From contig JAJNNY010000016.1 in assembly GCA_022453515.1 (NCBI GenBank), positions 248,001 through 312,000 on the forward strand: 64,000 nucleotides of DNA, written 5' to 3'. The translations under genes were made by a program, and so were the position numbers. A model generated the notes under the pieces. That model saw only the letters and a list, made by a program, of their open reading frames with translations. It was not told the origin of the DNA and ran no database searches. Shown here piece by piece: positions 22,540 to 35,028 of this stretch; positions within the stretch are counted from its first letter, which is position 1, and every line of letters begins with the position of its first letter. This DNA comes from Astrocystis sublimbata. Lineage: Eukaryota > Ascomycota > Sordariomycetes > Xylariales > Xylariaceae.

Positions 22540-24034
22540 ATGGCGCCCAAGACAGCCGTCCCCTTTCTGGTCGGCATGATGCTGCTCACTGGAGTATGCA
22601 ACACGCTCCTGACCAAGCTTCAGGTTTGTTATCCGTTCCTGTACCCGACCTTGCCCCCCCTCCCTCGCGATCAGCCTGGACGATGCCCTCCGCGCGACTT
22701 GAAACGAACGAACTAGCGAACGAACGACAGTACAGGCAGGATGCTGACTCGTGCCGATACAGGACAACCAATGTGTCCGTAACTGTGACGACCCCGACCC
22801 CAAGCATCATGTCCTTTTCGAACAACCCGTGCTCCAGTCGGCGCAGATGTTCATTGGCGAATCTGGCTGCTGGCTCGTCATCGGTCTGATGGCCGCCTAC
22901 AACCGCGTCAAGAACCGCAGGACCAGCGGATACGCACCAGTCGCATCCAACGATACCGACGCCGACGCCGACCCGAATGCAGATGCCAGGAGCGTCACCT
23001 CCGAGGACACCCTCTTGCCGCGTAAGAGGACCGCAGGCGGGCCTGGAGGTGTCCTCAGCGGCTACGGCATCCTGCTGCTTAGCTTGCCCGCTATCTGCGA
23101 CATCCTCGGCACCACCCTCATGAATGCTGGCCTGCTCATGGTTGCCGCCTCCATCTTCCAGATGACTAGGGGGGCTCTCGTCTTGTTCGTTGGCTTGTTC
23201 AGCCTCGTGTTCCTGCGCCGGAAACTGTACCTTTACCAATGGCTGTCGCTTTTCGGTGTCGTGGCCGGTGTCGCCCTTGTCGGCCTCGCCGGTGCTATTC
23301 AGCCCGATGCCAAGGCTGGGGCGACGGCCTCCGAACTCGCCCTGACGATCCAAGAACAGGAGGCCGCTGCCGCGCGAGTCGTTTTTGGAGTGTTGCTGAT
23401 TGCCGGTGCCCAAATCTTCACGGCGACGCAGTTCGTGCTGGAGGAATCTTTGCTTGAGCGCTCTAGCATCGAGCCTATGGAAGTTGTCGGCTGGGAGGGC
23501 TTGTTTGGTCTCGCCATTACCCTGACCGGCATGCTTGTATTGCACTTCGCCATCGGCCGAACCGACGCTGGTCGTCTGGGCCCGTTCGATGTGGTTGAGG
23601 GTTTTCGACAGATGGTAGAGAACAAGATAGTCCTGATCTCTAGCTTTCTGATCATGATTAGTATCGGGTAAGCTCCCCCTCTGACGAAACGTGACTTGTC
23701 GGCTCCCAAACCGGTATGGTTTCCCAAACGAACAATCGGCTGACTTGAAACCCGTGCACTCTATAGCGGCTTCAATTTCTTCGGGCTCTCCGTCACCCGC
23801 AATGTCAGCGCGACCTCACGCTCCACCATCGATACATGCCGAACCCTCTTCATCTGGATTGTCTCGCTCGGCCTCGGCTGGGAGACTTTCAAATGGCTGC
23901 AGGTCGCCGGCTTCGCACTGCTCGTCTACTTCACCTTCCTCTTCAATGGCATCGTCGCGCCCCCGTTTGCCTTCCTGCGCCCCCACGAAGAAGTCGAGGA
24001 GCTTCTCCCCGAGCACCCGGTCGAACATAACTAG
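22540..24034 (+). CDS. SLC35F6-like multipass transporter (drug/metabolite transporter superfamily)
   Basis: Seen: exons 22540-22623, 22763-23667 and 23767-24034, with introns of 139 and 99 bp, joined in phase into 418 residues. The first exon (MAPKTAVPFLVGMMLLTGVC) is a transmembrane helix and keeps the NTLLTKLQD motif across the splice. About nine further hydrophobic segments follow, with an acidic, Asp-rich loop near 85-100 (DTDADADPNADA). The SLC35-type elements ICDILGTTLMNAGLL and FQMTRGALVLF lie in the middle, and the C-terminal exon holds NFFGLSVTRNVSATSR. Known: these match SLC35F6/C2orf18-type members of the DMT superfamily, related to nucleotide-sugar transporters and placed in endo-lysosomal membranes in animals. 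The substrate is unknown. Confidence 0.87.
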
Positions 24035-25987
24035 GAGAACCCGATCAGAGGAGTCACGATGGCTGTGCGTAGATACGTACCGCTTAGCCTTCTATATTTG
24101 CACTCAGGAGGATCTCTCCATTATATTGGCCCTCGTAGCCGCTCCGGATCCACCACACAGCTCTTTCGCCCCGGGCTTGCTCTATATTCTAAACTCAAGC
24201 GGCCAGGGATAGACTTACTTGCTTAATGGGCTATTGACAACATGGTTGCCAAACCAACTGCTCGCTTAGGCTGACGGGGTAGGGAAGCTCTCCCTCGCTC
24301 ATTCACTGGTATTTTGTGATATTCGTACAGTACATTAAACCTTTCTTTCTTTCTTGCATAAGTTGGCGTCTGGGAGGACTATTGGCGTTATTGGGGAACC
24401 ACTACGATTTCCTTTACTTGGTTGAGAAGAGAGGGGCTTGGTATGATACTAGCACTGGCATAACCATCTGTGAGAATGGCATGTTCTACTTAACAGTCGA
24501 CATGTATCGCCTTTCCTTGTTTGCCTGCTTACTTTCTTCATTATGTGCACAGTACGCAGGCAGGTATATATATATATATATACCTACGTAGACTAGCGGG
24601 TGTAGGTAGTAGCAATACACAGCCAATCGCTCGTCAAACAACTCGTTTACCATATTCAAGTCGCCATACTATCTTCCGCTGTATCTGGAGGTTGGCATGC
24701 TCCATGTACGTATGAGTATTTAGGTACTTAGCTAACAGATAGGCTGGCTCCTATCACGGGTTTAGCCATGTGTACCTACATAAGGTATGGTTGTCTTCGC
24801 AAGAGTGGTAGGACTCTTGTGTGCTTTTGAATACCTACGCAGGCAAGTTTTGGGCAAGTCAGGATTTTGTGTGCCACGGCTTCTTGTTCTCCCACCGGAG
24901 ATAAGGAGTGACCAATCTGATGGGGAAATGCATATGGCCCACCACGCCGTCTTCATGTATAATCGATGTTTTTTTGTTGACCATGGACGCAAACGAGGCG
25001 AAGCGCTTCACAGCGAAAGGTACCTAGCTACCCTCACCCTGAGTTCACCCACGTACGAACGAGTCTTGTCCTTCACTCTTACGAATTGTACGACGGCAAA
25101 TCACCGCGAAACTAGGGGACGGGAGCCCAGTTTAGCGCAAAGGCATGGTCGTTTCCTTCTATCCATTACATCTATCCCCTAAAGATGTGGTGAACGCTAA
25201 ATAAAATACGGTATAAATGTACTTCGAACATGTGATGCGAACCGCACAACCCACCTAGGCAGGAGCAGGAGTTGGTATCTTCCTTCGTCAAGCACATCCC
25301 CCCTATCCCAGGTAGGTAATCGACGCCATGCCATACGCCTCGTCTGTTCCTCACCTGCTGCTTGCCTCGCTAATGTGTCCAACGTATTGCCCCGACCTGA
25401 CAATGGAAAACAGGGATACAAAGATGTGATGTGCTCTTGAGCTAGCCGGGTCTCATATCGTCGAGTTGGGGTGTATGGAAGCGAGTAGGAAGTGGATGCA
25501 AGCGGTTTTCGTCATGGCTCCACGTCATATGTGATCAAACGCTTGAATAACCAGAAATGGGATGCAAAAATATCTGCTGCTCTCGGGGGCACAGCGATAT
25601 TAATCCAATATGGGAAGCGGGAATATCGGCCCCAGCAATGAAATACGCTGTGTCGAGGGATATTTTCAGGCTGTACTTTGGGGCCAGAGAGGGGATGGTG
25701 GTATTGGTTACGTCGATCGTGGATGGAGCCTGGGCCTCAGCTGCAAGCCCCCGTTTACTCTGGGGACGATATAGTTGCAAGTCAAGTATGGCTGAGCCGG
25801 AAGCAGCCAAGTAGACTTATGGATGCAATACACCCTCCCATGGCTGTTTGTTAACGCAGGACGTATCGATGTAGATCGAATAGTTGTATTCGTTGGATCA
25901 GTTCTTCAACCCTCTAGACCCGTTGGCCGATCCCGTCTCATGAGCTTATGATGGGGTAACATCATGCAGTCGTCGTTCCGAAGAAGC
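24035..25987. other. Gene-free region between SLC35F6-like and yippee-like genes
   Basis: No supportable gene on either strand. It holds the 3' regions of the two convergent neighbours and a (TA)10 run at 24564-24583, flanked by AGG and CCT to form a perfect palindrome. ORFs at 24.8-25.2 and 25.5-25.8 kb show no family motif. Confidence 0.5.
24564..24583. repeat. (TA)n dinucleotide repeat
   Basis: Ten TA units in a palindromic context. Confidence 0.88.
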
Positions 25988-26469
25988 TTACATGACAAGA
26001 TCACAGAGCAGTTCGGCCTCGAGAATGAACTTTCCCTCTTTGTATTTCTCGAGGGTTTCAAAGGCTTTGTCGTACTTCCAGCCAACTACTTTCTTACACT
26101 GACGACAGCTAATGTCGCGCACGATATGACGGCCTGTGGTCATGCTGCGCTCCGACGGCTCGCCAGCCTCGATATTGACTACCGTCTGGAATAGGTAGGC
26201 TTTCCCATGCTGGCCCCGGAAGTTCTATGGTGCACCGCTATGGTTAGAGGTGGTTCGTCTAGAGTCATCTAAATTCTTCGCTCGGAAGCGAACAACAGAG
26301 CTGGGAAGAAGACAGACACGGATCGAGAAGGACGTAGATGGTGAAGGCAAATCTGGTGGTCCTAGCTTACCCTGCTGATGATTTCGTCGTGATTCGCAAG
26401 GTGAGCTTTGCAATTTTTACACCCCCAGATCTTGTTACTATTAAGGTAGGTGTTGTAAGACAGACCCAT
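25988..26469 (-). CDS. Yippee-like zinc-binding protein
   Basis: Seen: two exons, 26469-26371 (33 codons, MGLSYNTYLNSNKIWGCKNC onward) and 26224-25988 (78 residues plus TAA), separated by a 146-bp GT-AG intron in phase 0. The product is 111 residues, the usual yippee length. Zinc ligands are the pairs C17-C20 and C73-C76. The family blocks GQHGKAYLF, MTTGRHIVRDI, GWKY.KAFE and YKEGKFILE are all present in order. Known: yippee/Mis18-fold proteins are small, highly conserved, mostly nuclear zinc proteins; in fungi (yeast Moh1) the role is poorly defined. A second AG lies at 26321-26322 inside the intron, but using it would not preserve the fold. The gene is easily missed because neither exon is a long ORF. 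Confidence 0.93.
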
Positions 26470-27874
26470 CGTGCACAGAGGGTGGGAGAGCTGGGCACCC
26501 GAAATGGCGTTGGAGGGCCGGTATCACTTTGCCGACGGCTGCGTCGCTCGTTTACGGAGGCTATGTCAAGACCACGACCGGCACCATCTGCCACTGTACC
26601 AACCGTACGTTGTACTCGGATACGACCGCAAGTCGGTCGCTGATTCAATAGGGCTTCGGCGTCGGGCTATGACGGGCACGGAGAAGCGGTGGTGTGTCAA
26701 TACGGGACCTCGATCAGCAAGCCTGGTCAGGAGCAAAGGCCGATGGCGGCAGCGGCAGATGGAGTATCAATGATGAAGTAGCAGTATGAAAGCAACGATA
26801 CGCATGAAGAGCTGCTGCTAGCTTGAGGAATTAGCTAAAACGTGGCTGTCAGGCCGACCAGCTGCCAAAGCTTAAGAGTTACGGGCAAGATGTAGTAGGC
26901 AAGAGGTCAATTATTGGACTGTGGGAGAGAGAGATGAAGTCGGAGTTGGGCGTGGTGGTAATGACGGAGCGACGTTTACGGGAGCGCATTACCTAACTTA
27001 GGTAGGTAGGGCACCTGTAGGCTGTTCCAAGGCGTTGACAGGGGGCCCAGGGGGGGTGGGTAGGTAGGAACGGTAGCTCGAGTAGGTGCCTTAGGTATAT
27101 GTGGGTACCTACCTACCTACTGGATTAAGTTAGCGAGGTTAGGTAGGTTCGGGAGGTGCTCCGATGACAGCATGACATTGACGAGGGCTGAAGCTACCTC
27201 CTCATGCTCCTTAAGGCTCGAGGGGTCTGCGTCTTACGAAATGGATATACTACAGGACACCTGATGTATTTTAGCGCACGCGGGGTCACGAAGGTAAGTA
27301 CTTGTACTACCTACTATAAGGGGCAAAACTTGGAATGAGCAAGTCCCGTGGGCACCTGCGCCATCTACCCCGGTAGGTACCTACATGTATGTGCTTACCT
27401 AACATTAGGCACATAAGGTAACCTTATTAAGTCGAAGCAACTGCCACGTAAACATTAAAGTAAAGGAACCTCGAAGCTTCTTTAGTTTCATGGCTAGGGT
27501 CGCTGTCTTATTAGGTCTTGGTGTGTCTTTACCACTTGTCAAATTGAAAATTAAGACATCGGGAGAGAAAAGTGTACCATAAGCAAATATATGAATCGCT
27601 AGGCTGTTACAGTCACCCGCATTTAAATCAGTAACAGCTCTGCGCGTCTGTGGGACTATTGTTCCTCTTATCAGCTCCAGTGTCGGAGCTTGGCCAGTTC
27701 TCCAGAGCTTGCCCTTGAAGTAATAAATTTACATACTAGAACATACGATTTTACATCTCCTTTCTGCCCAGGAAGAGGCTAGGTCACACACTTTGTTAAA
27801 GGCCTGGAGGTGAGCAAACTACGATAATAGGATGTGTAACAATGGGGTTGATAAATGGACTGTGCCTGGCAAGA
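26470..27874. other. Intergenic region with TAGGTA arrays upstream of the yippee-like gene
   Basis: No gene seen. About 26470-26950 is the likely promoter and leader of the yippee-like gene. From 26995 onward the sequence is filled with GGTAGG/TACCTACC motifs. Confidence 0.5.
26998..27150. repeat. Cluster of TAGGTA/TACCTA motifs
   Basis: Interspersed direct and inverted copies of GGTAGGTA and TACCTACC across about 150 bp. Further copies lie at about 27300-27420 and 27925-28010. Confidence 0.75.
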
Positions 27875-28325
27875 CAAGATTTCATCCGACGTCGTCTTGA
27901 AATTTTCGACAATCTCTATCCTAAGTGCCTACCTAAACTACCTAGGTATGCTAAGTAAGGGCTTACCTTAAGGCAACGAGACAACGTGGTTGTTACCCTT
28001 AGGTAGGTACCAGATGGCAGCACCAAAAACAGAAATTCCTGGGAGTCATCACTGGCAAACATCGCCACTGCCATCGCCAAGACCATGTCGGACCGCACTG
28101 TCGTTGCCAAAGTCGATGGCAAACTCTGGGATTCTGACCGGCCGCTGGAGAGAAGCTGTCAGCTAGAGTTACTTCATTTTAACCTGCCCGAAGGGAAACA
28201 AGTCTTCTGGCACTCGAGTATTCACATTCTCGGCGAGGCATCAGAGCCCTTGAGAAGCTTTGTGCCGACATCATCAAGGAAAGGCAGCCCTTCGAGTGTC
28301 TTGTTCTTGCTAAGTCCGACCTCAA
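27875..28325 (+). pseudogene. Decayed fragment of a cytosolic threonyl-tRNA synthetase gene
   Basis: Seen: one frame reads DFIRRRLEIFDNL at 27878-27916, then VVVTL (27986-28000), a 9-base insertion AGGTAGGTA containing a stop, then PDGS (28010-28021). SWESS....IA.AIAK, RTVVAKVDGKLWD and VFWHSSIHILGEASE follow up to about 28245. After a frame change near 28249 it continues with LEKLCADIIKERQPFECLVL. Known: these are consecutive landmarks of eukaryotic threonyl-tRNA synthetase, the TGS domain and the start of the second additional domain. The stretch normally between GEASE and LEK (some tens of residues) is missing, and the class II catalytic core and anticodon domain are absent. Inference: a non-functional relic of a partial duplication; the working gene must lie elsewhere. 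Confidence 0.82.
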
Positions 28326-28937
28326 AATATGCTAAGAAGTTTGACTCAGTCTGCCTTCCTATTCCGATTTGGAATGGTAAAGCCTGTCTGTTTTATAGGT
28401 TTAAGAATATGTGTGGGTACGACCTGGTGCTGAATCAAGCAACAAATGCCCCTCCAGGGTTATAGGGCAAACCACTTACGTAAGGTTGTCAACTTGGACG
28501 GGTTCAGGTCGAGGTTGCTGTCAAATCATCACAAATCATCATAGCGCTTCTCTGGATAGTCCGATTAGAGGCATCGAGCTTCACCGAGTGTGCAGGCAAG
28601 AAGATGGCGTTCTTTGATCGCTTTCAATTCGTTTCTTTCTTCCTTTTTCTTGAAGTCGTTGCGCGTGCGCCTATCTAGTACCAAATGATGCAGCTATTCT
28701 AAATCTGCAGATACCTCAAGATGGATCGGCGGGTGGGTGGTTAGGTAGAAGTAGTGACTGTATATACACAAAGATAACATGGCGGCCAATGAGCACGAGC
28801 CAAAGAAATATGCACAAGTTGAAAAAGAACAGAGAACACCCACACCTCACGACTCGTGTCTCGTAAATGACACTGGCTTTCTTCCTGTCACGACTCACAG
28901 ACGCTACCACCAAGCAACGTCCCAAAGCCATGACGTC
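28326..28937. other. Intergenic region between the synthetase relic and the reductase gene
   Basis: Possible further degraded synthetase sequence up to about 28465, but no motif is convincing. The rest is the 3' region of the reductase gene. Confidence 0.45.
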
Positions 28938-30751
28938 TTACCATGAAAATGCCTCCTCGATAAACTCTATAGCACCGTCGTACTGTTTCCGACGTGCCGA
29001 GAGTCGCACCTCATCGCTCAGAGCACCAGGACCACAAACAGTCACACCCATCATGCCCACCTGTTGTTCCATCTCCATGCTCATTAGCGTATCGATGTTG
29101 GGACGTCCTGGGAACATTTGCACTGTCGATGAGGGAGAGTGTATCTCCTTAGTCGACCGTGGCCGGCTCACGAACAACATGATACGAAGGATCTCGCGCC
29201 GTCTGTCCATGGCCAATATTTGTGTCATCCAGGGACGTATCCACTCGAGATGCTCGGGGCTCTGGATAATCCACACCAAGACAATCTTCCGAGTGGCCAC
29301 GCTACCGTTAGCGAAGCCGGCTACCAGATGTCGCACGTGGGGTACGGCGTGTGTGATACCAACACCACCGGCGAACAACATGACTGTGCCATACGAGTCC
29401 AGCATATGCTCGCCGCCGTAGGGACCCTCCACGAGGCAACGGGTTGTAAGGCGCCCTTCGGGCTGGGCGGCAGCTCGCTCGTAAAGGGCGTTCGTCATGC
29501 CTGTGCGGGCACGTATGACGAAGGACATACTAGTCTTGCGCATACCAAGCACGTCTTGACGGTTCATGGCAAGCCTATCTGTGCTCAGCTCTTCGGCCTC
29601 ATCACTCCATGCTAGGGAAAATGGATGCGATTGCCAAAAGCTGATAGTAGGTAGATAGAGATAAGCATGCTGGCCTGGGCGGAAGTCCCAAGGGCGAGCC
29701 ATATTCACTGTCACACGTACAGCATTACCCGGGAGTGCTTCGACGAGGGTTTTGGTGCCCCCCCGCCCGAAGTTGTGATAAGCAACACGAGCAAAGCGGA
29801 TGAAGCGATCGCCAGTCCAGAGCGCGAACACTGCGATGAGCCACTTGATTTGATGTGTGATATCGCCGAGTTTCAGGTGGTACCAAAGCCCCACGATTGC
29901 AGCAACAGCAAGCAGTATATGCATGATCTTGAAAAGCTCATAGTAGGCATGCCTCGAAATGCTGGCGGCTTGAAACAGGATCACCACGAAGGAAATGGTA
30001 CCCTGAGAGGGGTTAGTCCTTCTCTCACGCGAAGCATAGGAGTAGGGGGGTGAGAGCTTACAATGAACCCAGCGAGCAAGAAGGGGGATCCAAACGTGCC
30101 CAGGAAAGCAGCCTTCCAGCCTTCTTTCATCGCAGAGCCAGCATAGAAGGCAAGGGTATGCACAACCGCTTCTACGGCCACGATGCGTCCAAACCAGCGG
30201 TGAAGCAGGTTCATGGTGTCGAACGAGATGCCCAAAAGAGGAATGAGTGGGTTGTTCCTCCCGGCTAGGATGAACAGAGGGATCATGTTCACAGTTGCAA
30301 GAGTCCCGCTTCGACTTCGCAGCTGCTTAATACCATCGGCAGCCGAGTCGACGAAAGGGATGTGGATGACCGTAAATGCTACATTGGTAGCAAAATAGGC
30401 CAGTAGAAAGATGAACTGGAACCGCGAAGGCAGCGTGCCAACGTTGACCGCGGTGCTGATCTGAAACTCGCGGTTGTGCCGCTTCCTGAAGATCGGGGCG
30501 TATAATATGTTTCTCTTGATCCATGAGTATCTTGTGGACGGTCGAGCAAAGTACCTCTGGGTGTCGTTATTTAAGCTGGCCACAGTCCGCACATATCTTG
30601 TGATCCCGGTGGCTACTCGCCATATGATGACCAGCGCAGATACGACGGCAGTGATGAAAAGTAGGTAATTGGCTAGCGAATGGTTTTGCATTTCAGGAGT
30701 CCATCCCGTGGCCTGCCCCCCGCCGGGAAGTTGTGATCCTGGCGAAGACAT
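28938..30751 (-). CDS. Ferric reductase family (FRE-type) membrane flavocytochrome
   Basis: Seen: exons 30751-30062 and 30002-28938, with a 59-bp intron in phase 0, giving 584 residues. A first hydrophobic helix lies near 27-48, then a membrane core. Two HX13H pairs, H184/H198 and H258/H272, are the bis-heme ligands. HPFSLAW (356-362) is the FAD site, VEGPYG (421-426) and AGGVGIT (441-447) the NADPH loop, and CGPG (553-556) the C-terminal nucleotide motif; the protein ends EFIEEAFSW. Known: this layout is the fungal ferric/cupric reductase family, which moves electrons from NADPH through FAD and two hemes across the membrane to reduce extracellular or vacuolar metal ions. The frame is open upstream to 30820, but ATG 30751 is the first Met. 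The exact metal substrate is not readable. Confidence 0.92.
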
Positions 30752-31961
30752 CTCGATATCTCGTGGTTCTCTTCTTTGTCGGGTCCAGCAATGGTGTTTC
30801 GAGTGTTTCGAGTGATCCAAGAGATATATGCCCGACGCTCCTCTCTGACGACAAGAGGGGTAGCTAGTTCGCTGCCACAGTAACCGTCGACAGGAATGTG
30901 TCTCACGTGGGGATGGATCGTCAAGTGAGAAGAGTAAGTCTCGTTGTTGTGGTCGAGATCAACTCAGATCAGCCAAAAGAATGTCGAACAAAGCGGAAGC
31001 GAACAGCCAGCTGTCGAGCAACCCTCTGCAGGCGAATGGACGTCGTCTTCGTGATGGTTGTGGTCGTGGTCGTTATTGTTCCTAATTGGAACACGGCATT
31101 GGTCAAAAGAATGAAGAGGCTGATGTGTTTGATGTGTCGATCCAAGAATAGGACTTGCAACTGGGTTGAAGAACCGAGGGGTAGTGGGAGAGTGAAGATA
31201 GGGCGCCGGTTCAAAAAGAGTGCGAACAAAGCGGCATAAGTGAGTCAAGGAGAGACAAGGGATCGGTAGGTAGCGGGATAGTACCAGGAGGTTCTTAAAA
31301 TGATTCGAAGAGTGGCGTGTGAGGGACAAGGGCAGACAAGGAAGTCCCAAACAGCAGCTCTCTACTGTACATGTAGGTAGTGATGGCGTAGGGCGTAGGG
31401 GGATGTGCGACGGGAGGTGGAGGTAGAGAACGAATGGATGTACGCAACATCAGTGACCCTGATTCCCTGACACAACACAACACACAATCAACTGTCGTTT
31501 GACAACTGTCGTTTGACTACAGTCGTGAGGAGTGGGAGGTGAAGAGGAGAGGGTAGGCAAAGGCGGTACGGTGCGGGACGATAGGCCCACGACTTACAAG
31601 AGCGGAGGCACACTACTGCAGGGTGTACCTAGGTACCTACCTTAGGAGGCCCTCCGAGGCCCTGGTGCCTGCACGCTGTAAGGTACGGCCGGCTTAGAAC
31701 TGGGTCCTTTGCAGGAAACGGAAAGGAGGCGCAATTAGAATCGCGATCCGCCGCTAAGTATCTGCTACTTCCAGACCAGCACATGTCCGGCCACCCAGCC
31801 CTTCGCAGCCCTGGACAAGCTTGTACCCGGTACCGCGTTTGCTGCGGATGCTGGGATGATCAGAATAGCGTGCCCAAAGGCGCCTCTTGGCCCACTCCTC
31901 CTCCTCTCCACATGAAAAGTTCATTACCGTGATCGACATTCAATGCCCGAAGTACACCCAC

Positions 31962-31991
31962 GCACGCCACGCACGCCACGCCACGCCACGC
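31962..31991. repeat. CGCCACGCA-type short tandem repeat
   Basis: Imperfect CACGC units in tandem. Confidence 0.7.
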
Positions 31992-33924
31992 ACCAGAAAG
32001 CTACGAGTACATGATGGGCGCCAACCGAGCAACCTACCGCGAGTCGCGAGACACAACGATCATGACTAGAATCCCACATCATCGCGGACCAGCCAGTCCA
32101 GTCAGTTCGGCTCATTCATAGTGGCTACTATTAGGTCTTCCTTTATCTGCCTTTCATACCTACGCTCGCCTGCCACTTGACAGACCGAATCCCAAAACTC
32201 GAGGCTCAGGATGTCAGGCCCAAGAGGGTACGAAACGATGTCATTCCCGCCAGGCAAACGCAAATGATGCGAGCAGATCTTTGTGTGGGGATTCAGTGCC
32301 ATTGGTTCTGCACTCACTCATGTCACTCTGCCGCCAGGTCTCCCCTGCTTCTCGAAAAGATGGGGGCTCGGGGAGACTACGACTGCCCTACAATGTACAC
32401 ATTCCCAGTCCGTTTGGGGCCGTAACTGGCGTTATCCGATTCGGGAAATCCTCATGGTTTCTGTTTGTGGTGCCTTGACGGCTAGGCGAATACTCAATCA
32501 ACAATGAAGACTCTTGCAGACTTGGAATCTTCATCTCCAATGCTCCTGCCGAAGCCTGCTAGACTCCTCATTCTCGGCAACTAGGAGGCGTGCGTAAGCA
32601 AATCCTCGACTCATACCACATGCCTATTTCGCCTGGCATCGAGCCACACGGTGGGTGAGAGAGAGATAAGGACAAAGAAGAGAACGATGATGGCCACAAG
32701 CCACTATCAGTGCCACAATAAGATGTGAAACGAACACTATGACGCCTTTGTTCTGGTTTGCATGTATGAGCATGAGCACAATTTTGGCGGGAACTTGGAT
32801 GAGGTTGGGCCATGCTCGAGCTAAGAACGACCAGGGTCAGGGCCTGATGGTCATTGGACAATGCAAATGCGATGCATCGCTGACTCAGGCCCGCTGAGTT
32901 CTTTGTCGAATTCTGCCAGGAGTTAAGGTCCCGAGTCGCGGCGCACCTGAGCCAATCAGTGTATGCCTGCAGTGTCGAGCCTGTCCCGCCTGTGTGTACC
33001 TGTCGAGCCTGTCCCCCTGTCCGATTCGGTGCAAGAGCGCCAAGTGCTGTGCCCTTCCACCAATGAACCGACCGAACATCGTCAAAGCTCATTCCAGACT
33101 TGGGACGCTCCACGCAACCGTCAGCCTACGAGCGTCGCACGATGACAGCTAGCACAAGTCAGGACGAGACACGACCCAGTGCCAGGCCCACGAGCCCTGC
33201 TTGGGCCCGAATGTTTTGTTTGTCGTTGTGTTGCAGAACTGAAGAGTCTGCCTCCCCACACATGCCAGGGAGCCGGGAATTCAGACACACTTCAGCTTGG
33301 TGACAGCCAGTCATGAGCTGCCAAACGAGGTTTCAAACACTGCACACGTCACTGAACGAGTCGTGAACAGTTGCTGCAGCAGTAGTACCCTCCTGTATGG
33401 TGCAGCGCTTCGTCTGATCATACGGTCCCTTGCGGCAGCCTCAACTTGCTTCTTTTTACTAACGCAGCCATTACAAGCTACGTCTGTGTCGTGCAAGTTA
33501 GATTTGGGTTACTGGTAAATCCCTACCCGGTAGCCACATATCGGGTCTGTATACAATTGGTAATCGCTCTGAACTGCTCGGTAATCGAAGCTAACGCACC
33601 GGTCGCTTGTTCAAGCAATATCAACCATATATCCCAAACCATATTCAGACTAAGATGCTCTATGAAATGCTCCATTTCTTCCAAGTCCTGCCTGTCCTAC
33701 TCCAGCAGGTCGGGGACGGTCTATCTGTTTGAGTCGCTTGTTCATCTCGGTTCCAGAATCCTACCTCTTTCGGTGCCGTAGCTATGGTACGTTGTATCCT
33801 GCCGTGTGACTGATCCGCTTATAGACTGTGACCCCAAACATAGAACAATCGTGACATGACCAGATCCGAGAGCAATGGAAAAGAGCACGGTTCTACTGTA
33901 CGTTCATGACAGCTAGCAAGTGAT

Positions 33925-33936
33925 TCTCTCTCTCTA

Positions 33937-33969
<33 letters not shown>
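33925..33969. repeat. (CT)n microsatellite
   Basis: A CT run of about 45 bases, interrupted once by ATCC. Confidence 0.9.
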
Positions 33970-33971
<2 letters not shown>

Positions 33972-35028
33972 GTTGCCCAGTAGTATTTGAGGCACCCACA
34001 GTAAAATATAGCAGGCATAGTCGTGTCACTAAGGACATGCATGCATCACCGTACCATTGCATTGATCGGGCATAGAATTGCACATGAACTATGCGTGCCT
34101 GTATTAATCAGCGCCACTTACTGAACCTGCAGTTAGTCAATGCGCAACGAAAACGAACCCAATTAAAATATCAGATGAGATATATTGTTGTGTTAATTAA
34201 TTGCCACTACCACAGTCTGCGACAAGTTGAAAACATAGTTCTGTTGCGAAATCGTGTATGGATACAAGTACTTGTTTAGCATAAACGAGTTTCTTCACAG
34301 CAAGACCTCCGAACGACAAACGATGAACGACGAACGACGAACAACGAACAATATCGTTTCAGCCGTTCCTTGCTTGGCGGCATGACGAAGCGAGAAAACA
34401 ATTTCGTCCCAACTATGAGTGATGCAACTCGAGACGAGGTAGATCCAAACGAGCTGTTTCATCATGGGGATTGACACATCTAGTGATGGGCAACAGGGAT
34501 CAAGTGCGCTAGGCATCGCGAATCTCGCCCGCAGGTTTTCGGCTCTGGTTGCTGTAATTTACCATTACCAACCAGCCACGCGAGCGCAGGACATCTATCA
34601 CATCTTAACCCAGGCCCTGGCACGCCTGGTTACGCAAGCATTGGTAACATTACACCGGTACTGACATCATACCTAATAAGGCCACAAGTGTCCCAGCCCA
34701 GTGGGAACTGTGGGTTTCGTATCATCTTGAGGATATTCTCTGTACAACGCATGGTACCCTGGATCTACAATTATGTCCTATTCTATCCCGACCAACATAC
34801 CACACAAGAGGGAACACAACATATACCTTGTCAAACATTGCTTCGCTAGTTGGTTTATCCATTTACCCGCCTGATGATACCGCACATGCCGCAAGAAACA
34901 ACGGTCGTGGAACGTTTTCTCGTCGACTTTGTCCGAGCAGTTTCAGGACCCTGCTCTCCCCTCTGCCATATTCGCGAATGCATTGGTGGGAAAGCATCTC
35001 CCTGCATAATTGCATAAGAGACTTTTGC

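Larger units (their letters stand above)
30752..35028. other. About 4.3 kb without a supportable gene
   Basis: The first few hundred bases are the reductase promoter. ORFs of 60-180 codons occur on both strands, but none has a recognisable motif; several are low-complexity. Contains a CACGCACGC-type tandem at 31962-31991, a long CT repeat at 33925-33969 and ACGAACGAC repeats near 34311-34345. Confidence 0.5.

Noticed and set aside
15643..30751. A secondary-metabolite or iron-uptake gene cluster (dehydrogenase, transporter, reductase)
   Set aside because: No synthase, synthetase or cluster regulator is present, the genes are far apart with unrelated genes between, and families are common housekeeping types.
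30898..31350. ORFs with poly-Val or Thr/Asp/His stretches upstream of the reductase
   Set aside because: Artefacts of a GTGGTC/GACCAC repeat in the reductase leader region.
32568..33113. 181-codon frame on the minus strand
   Set aside because: Low-complexity Ser/Leu stretch from a CT-rich tract; no family signature or splice partners.
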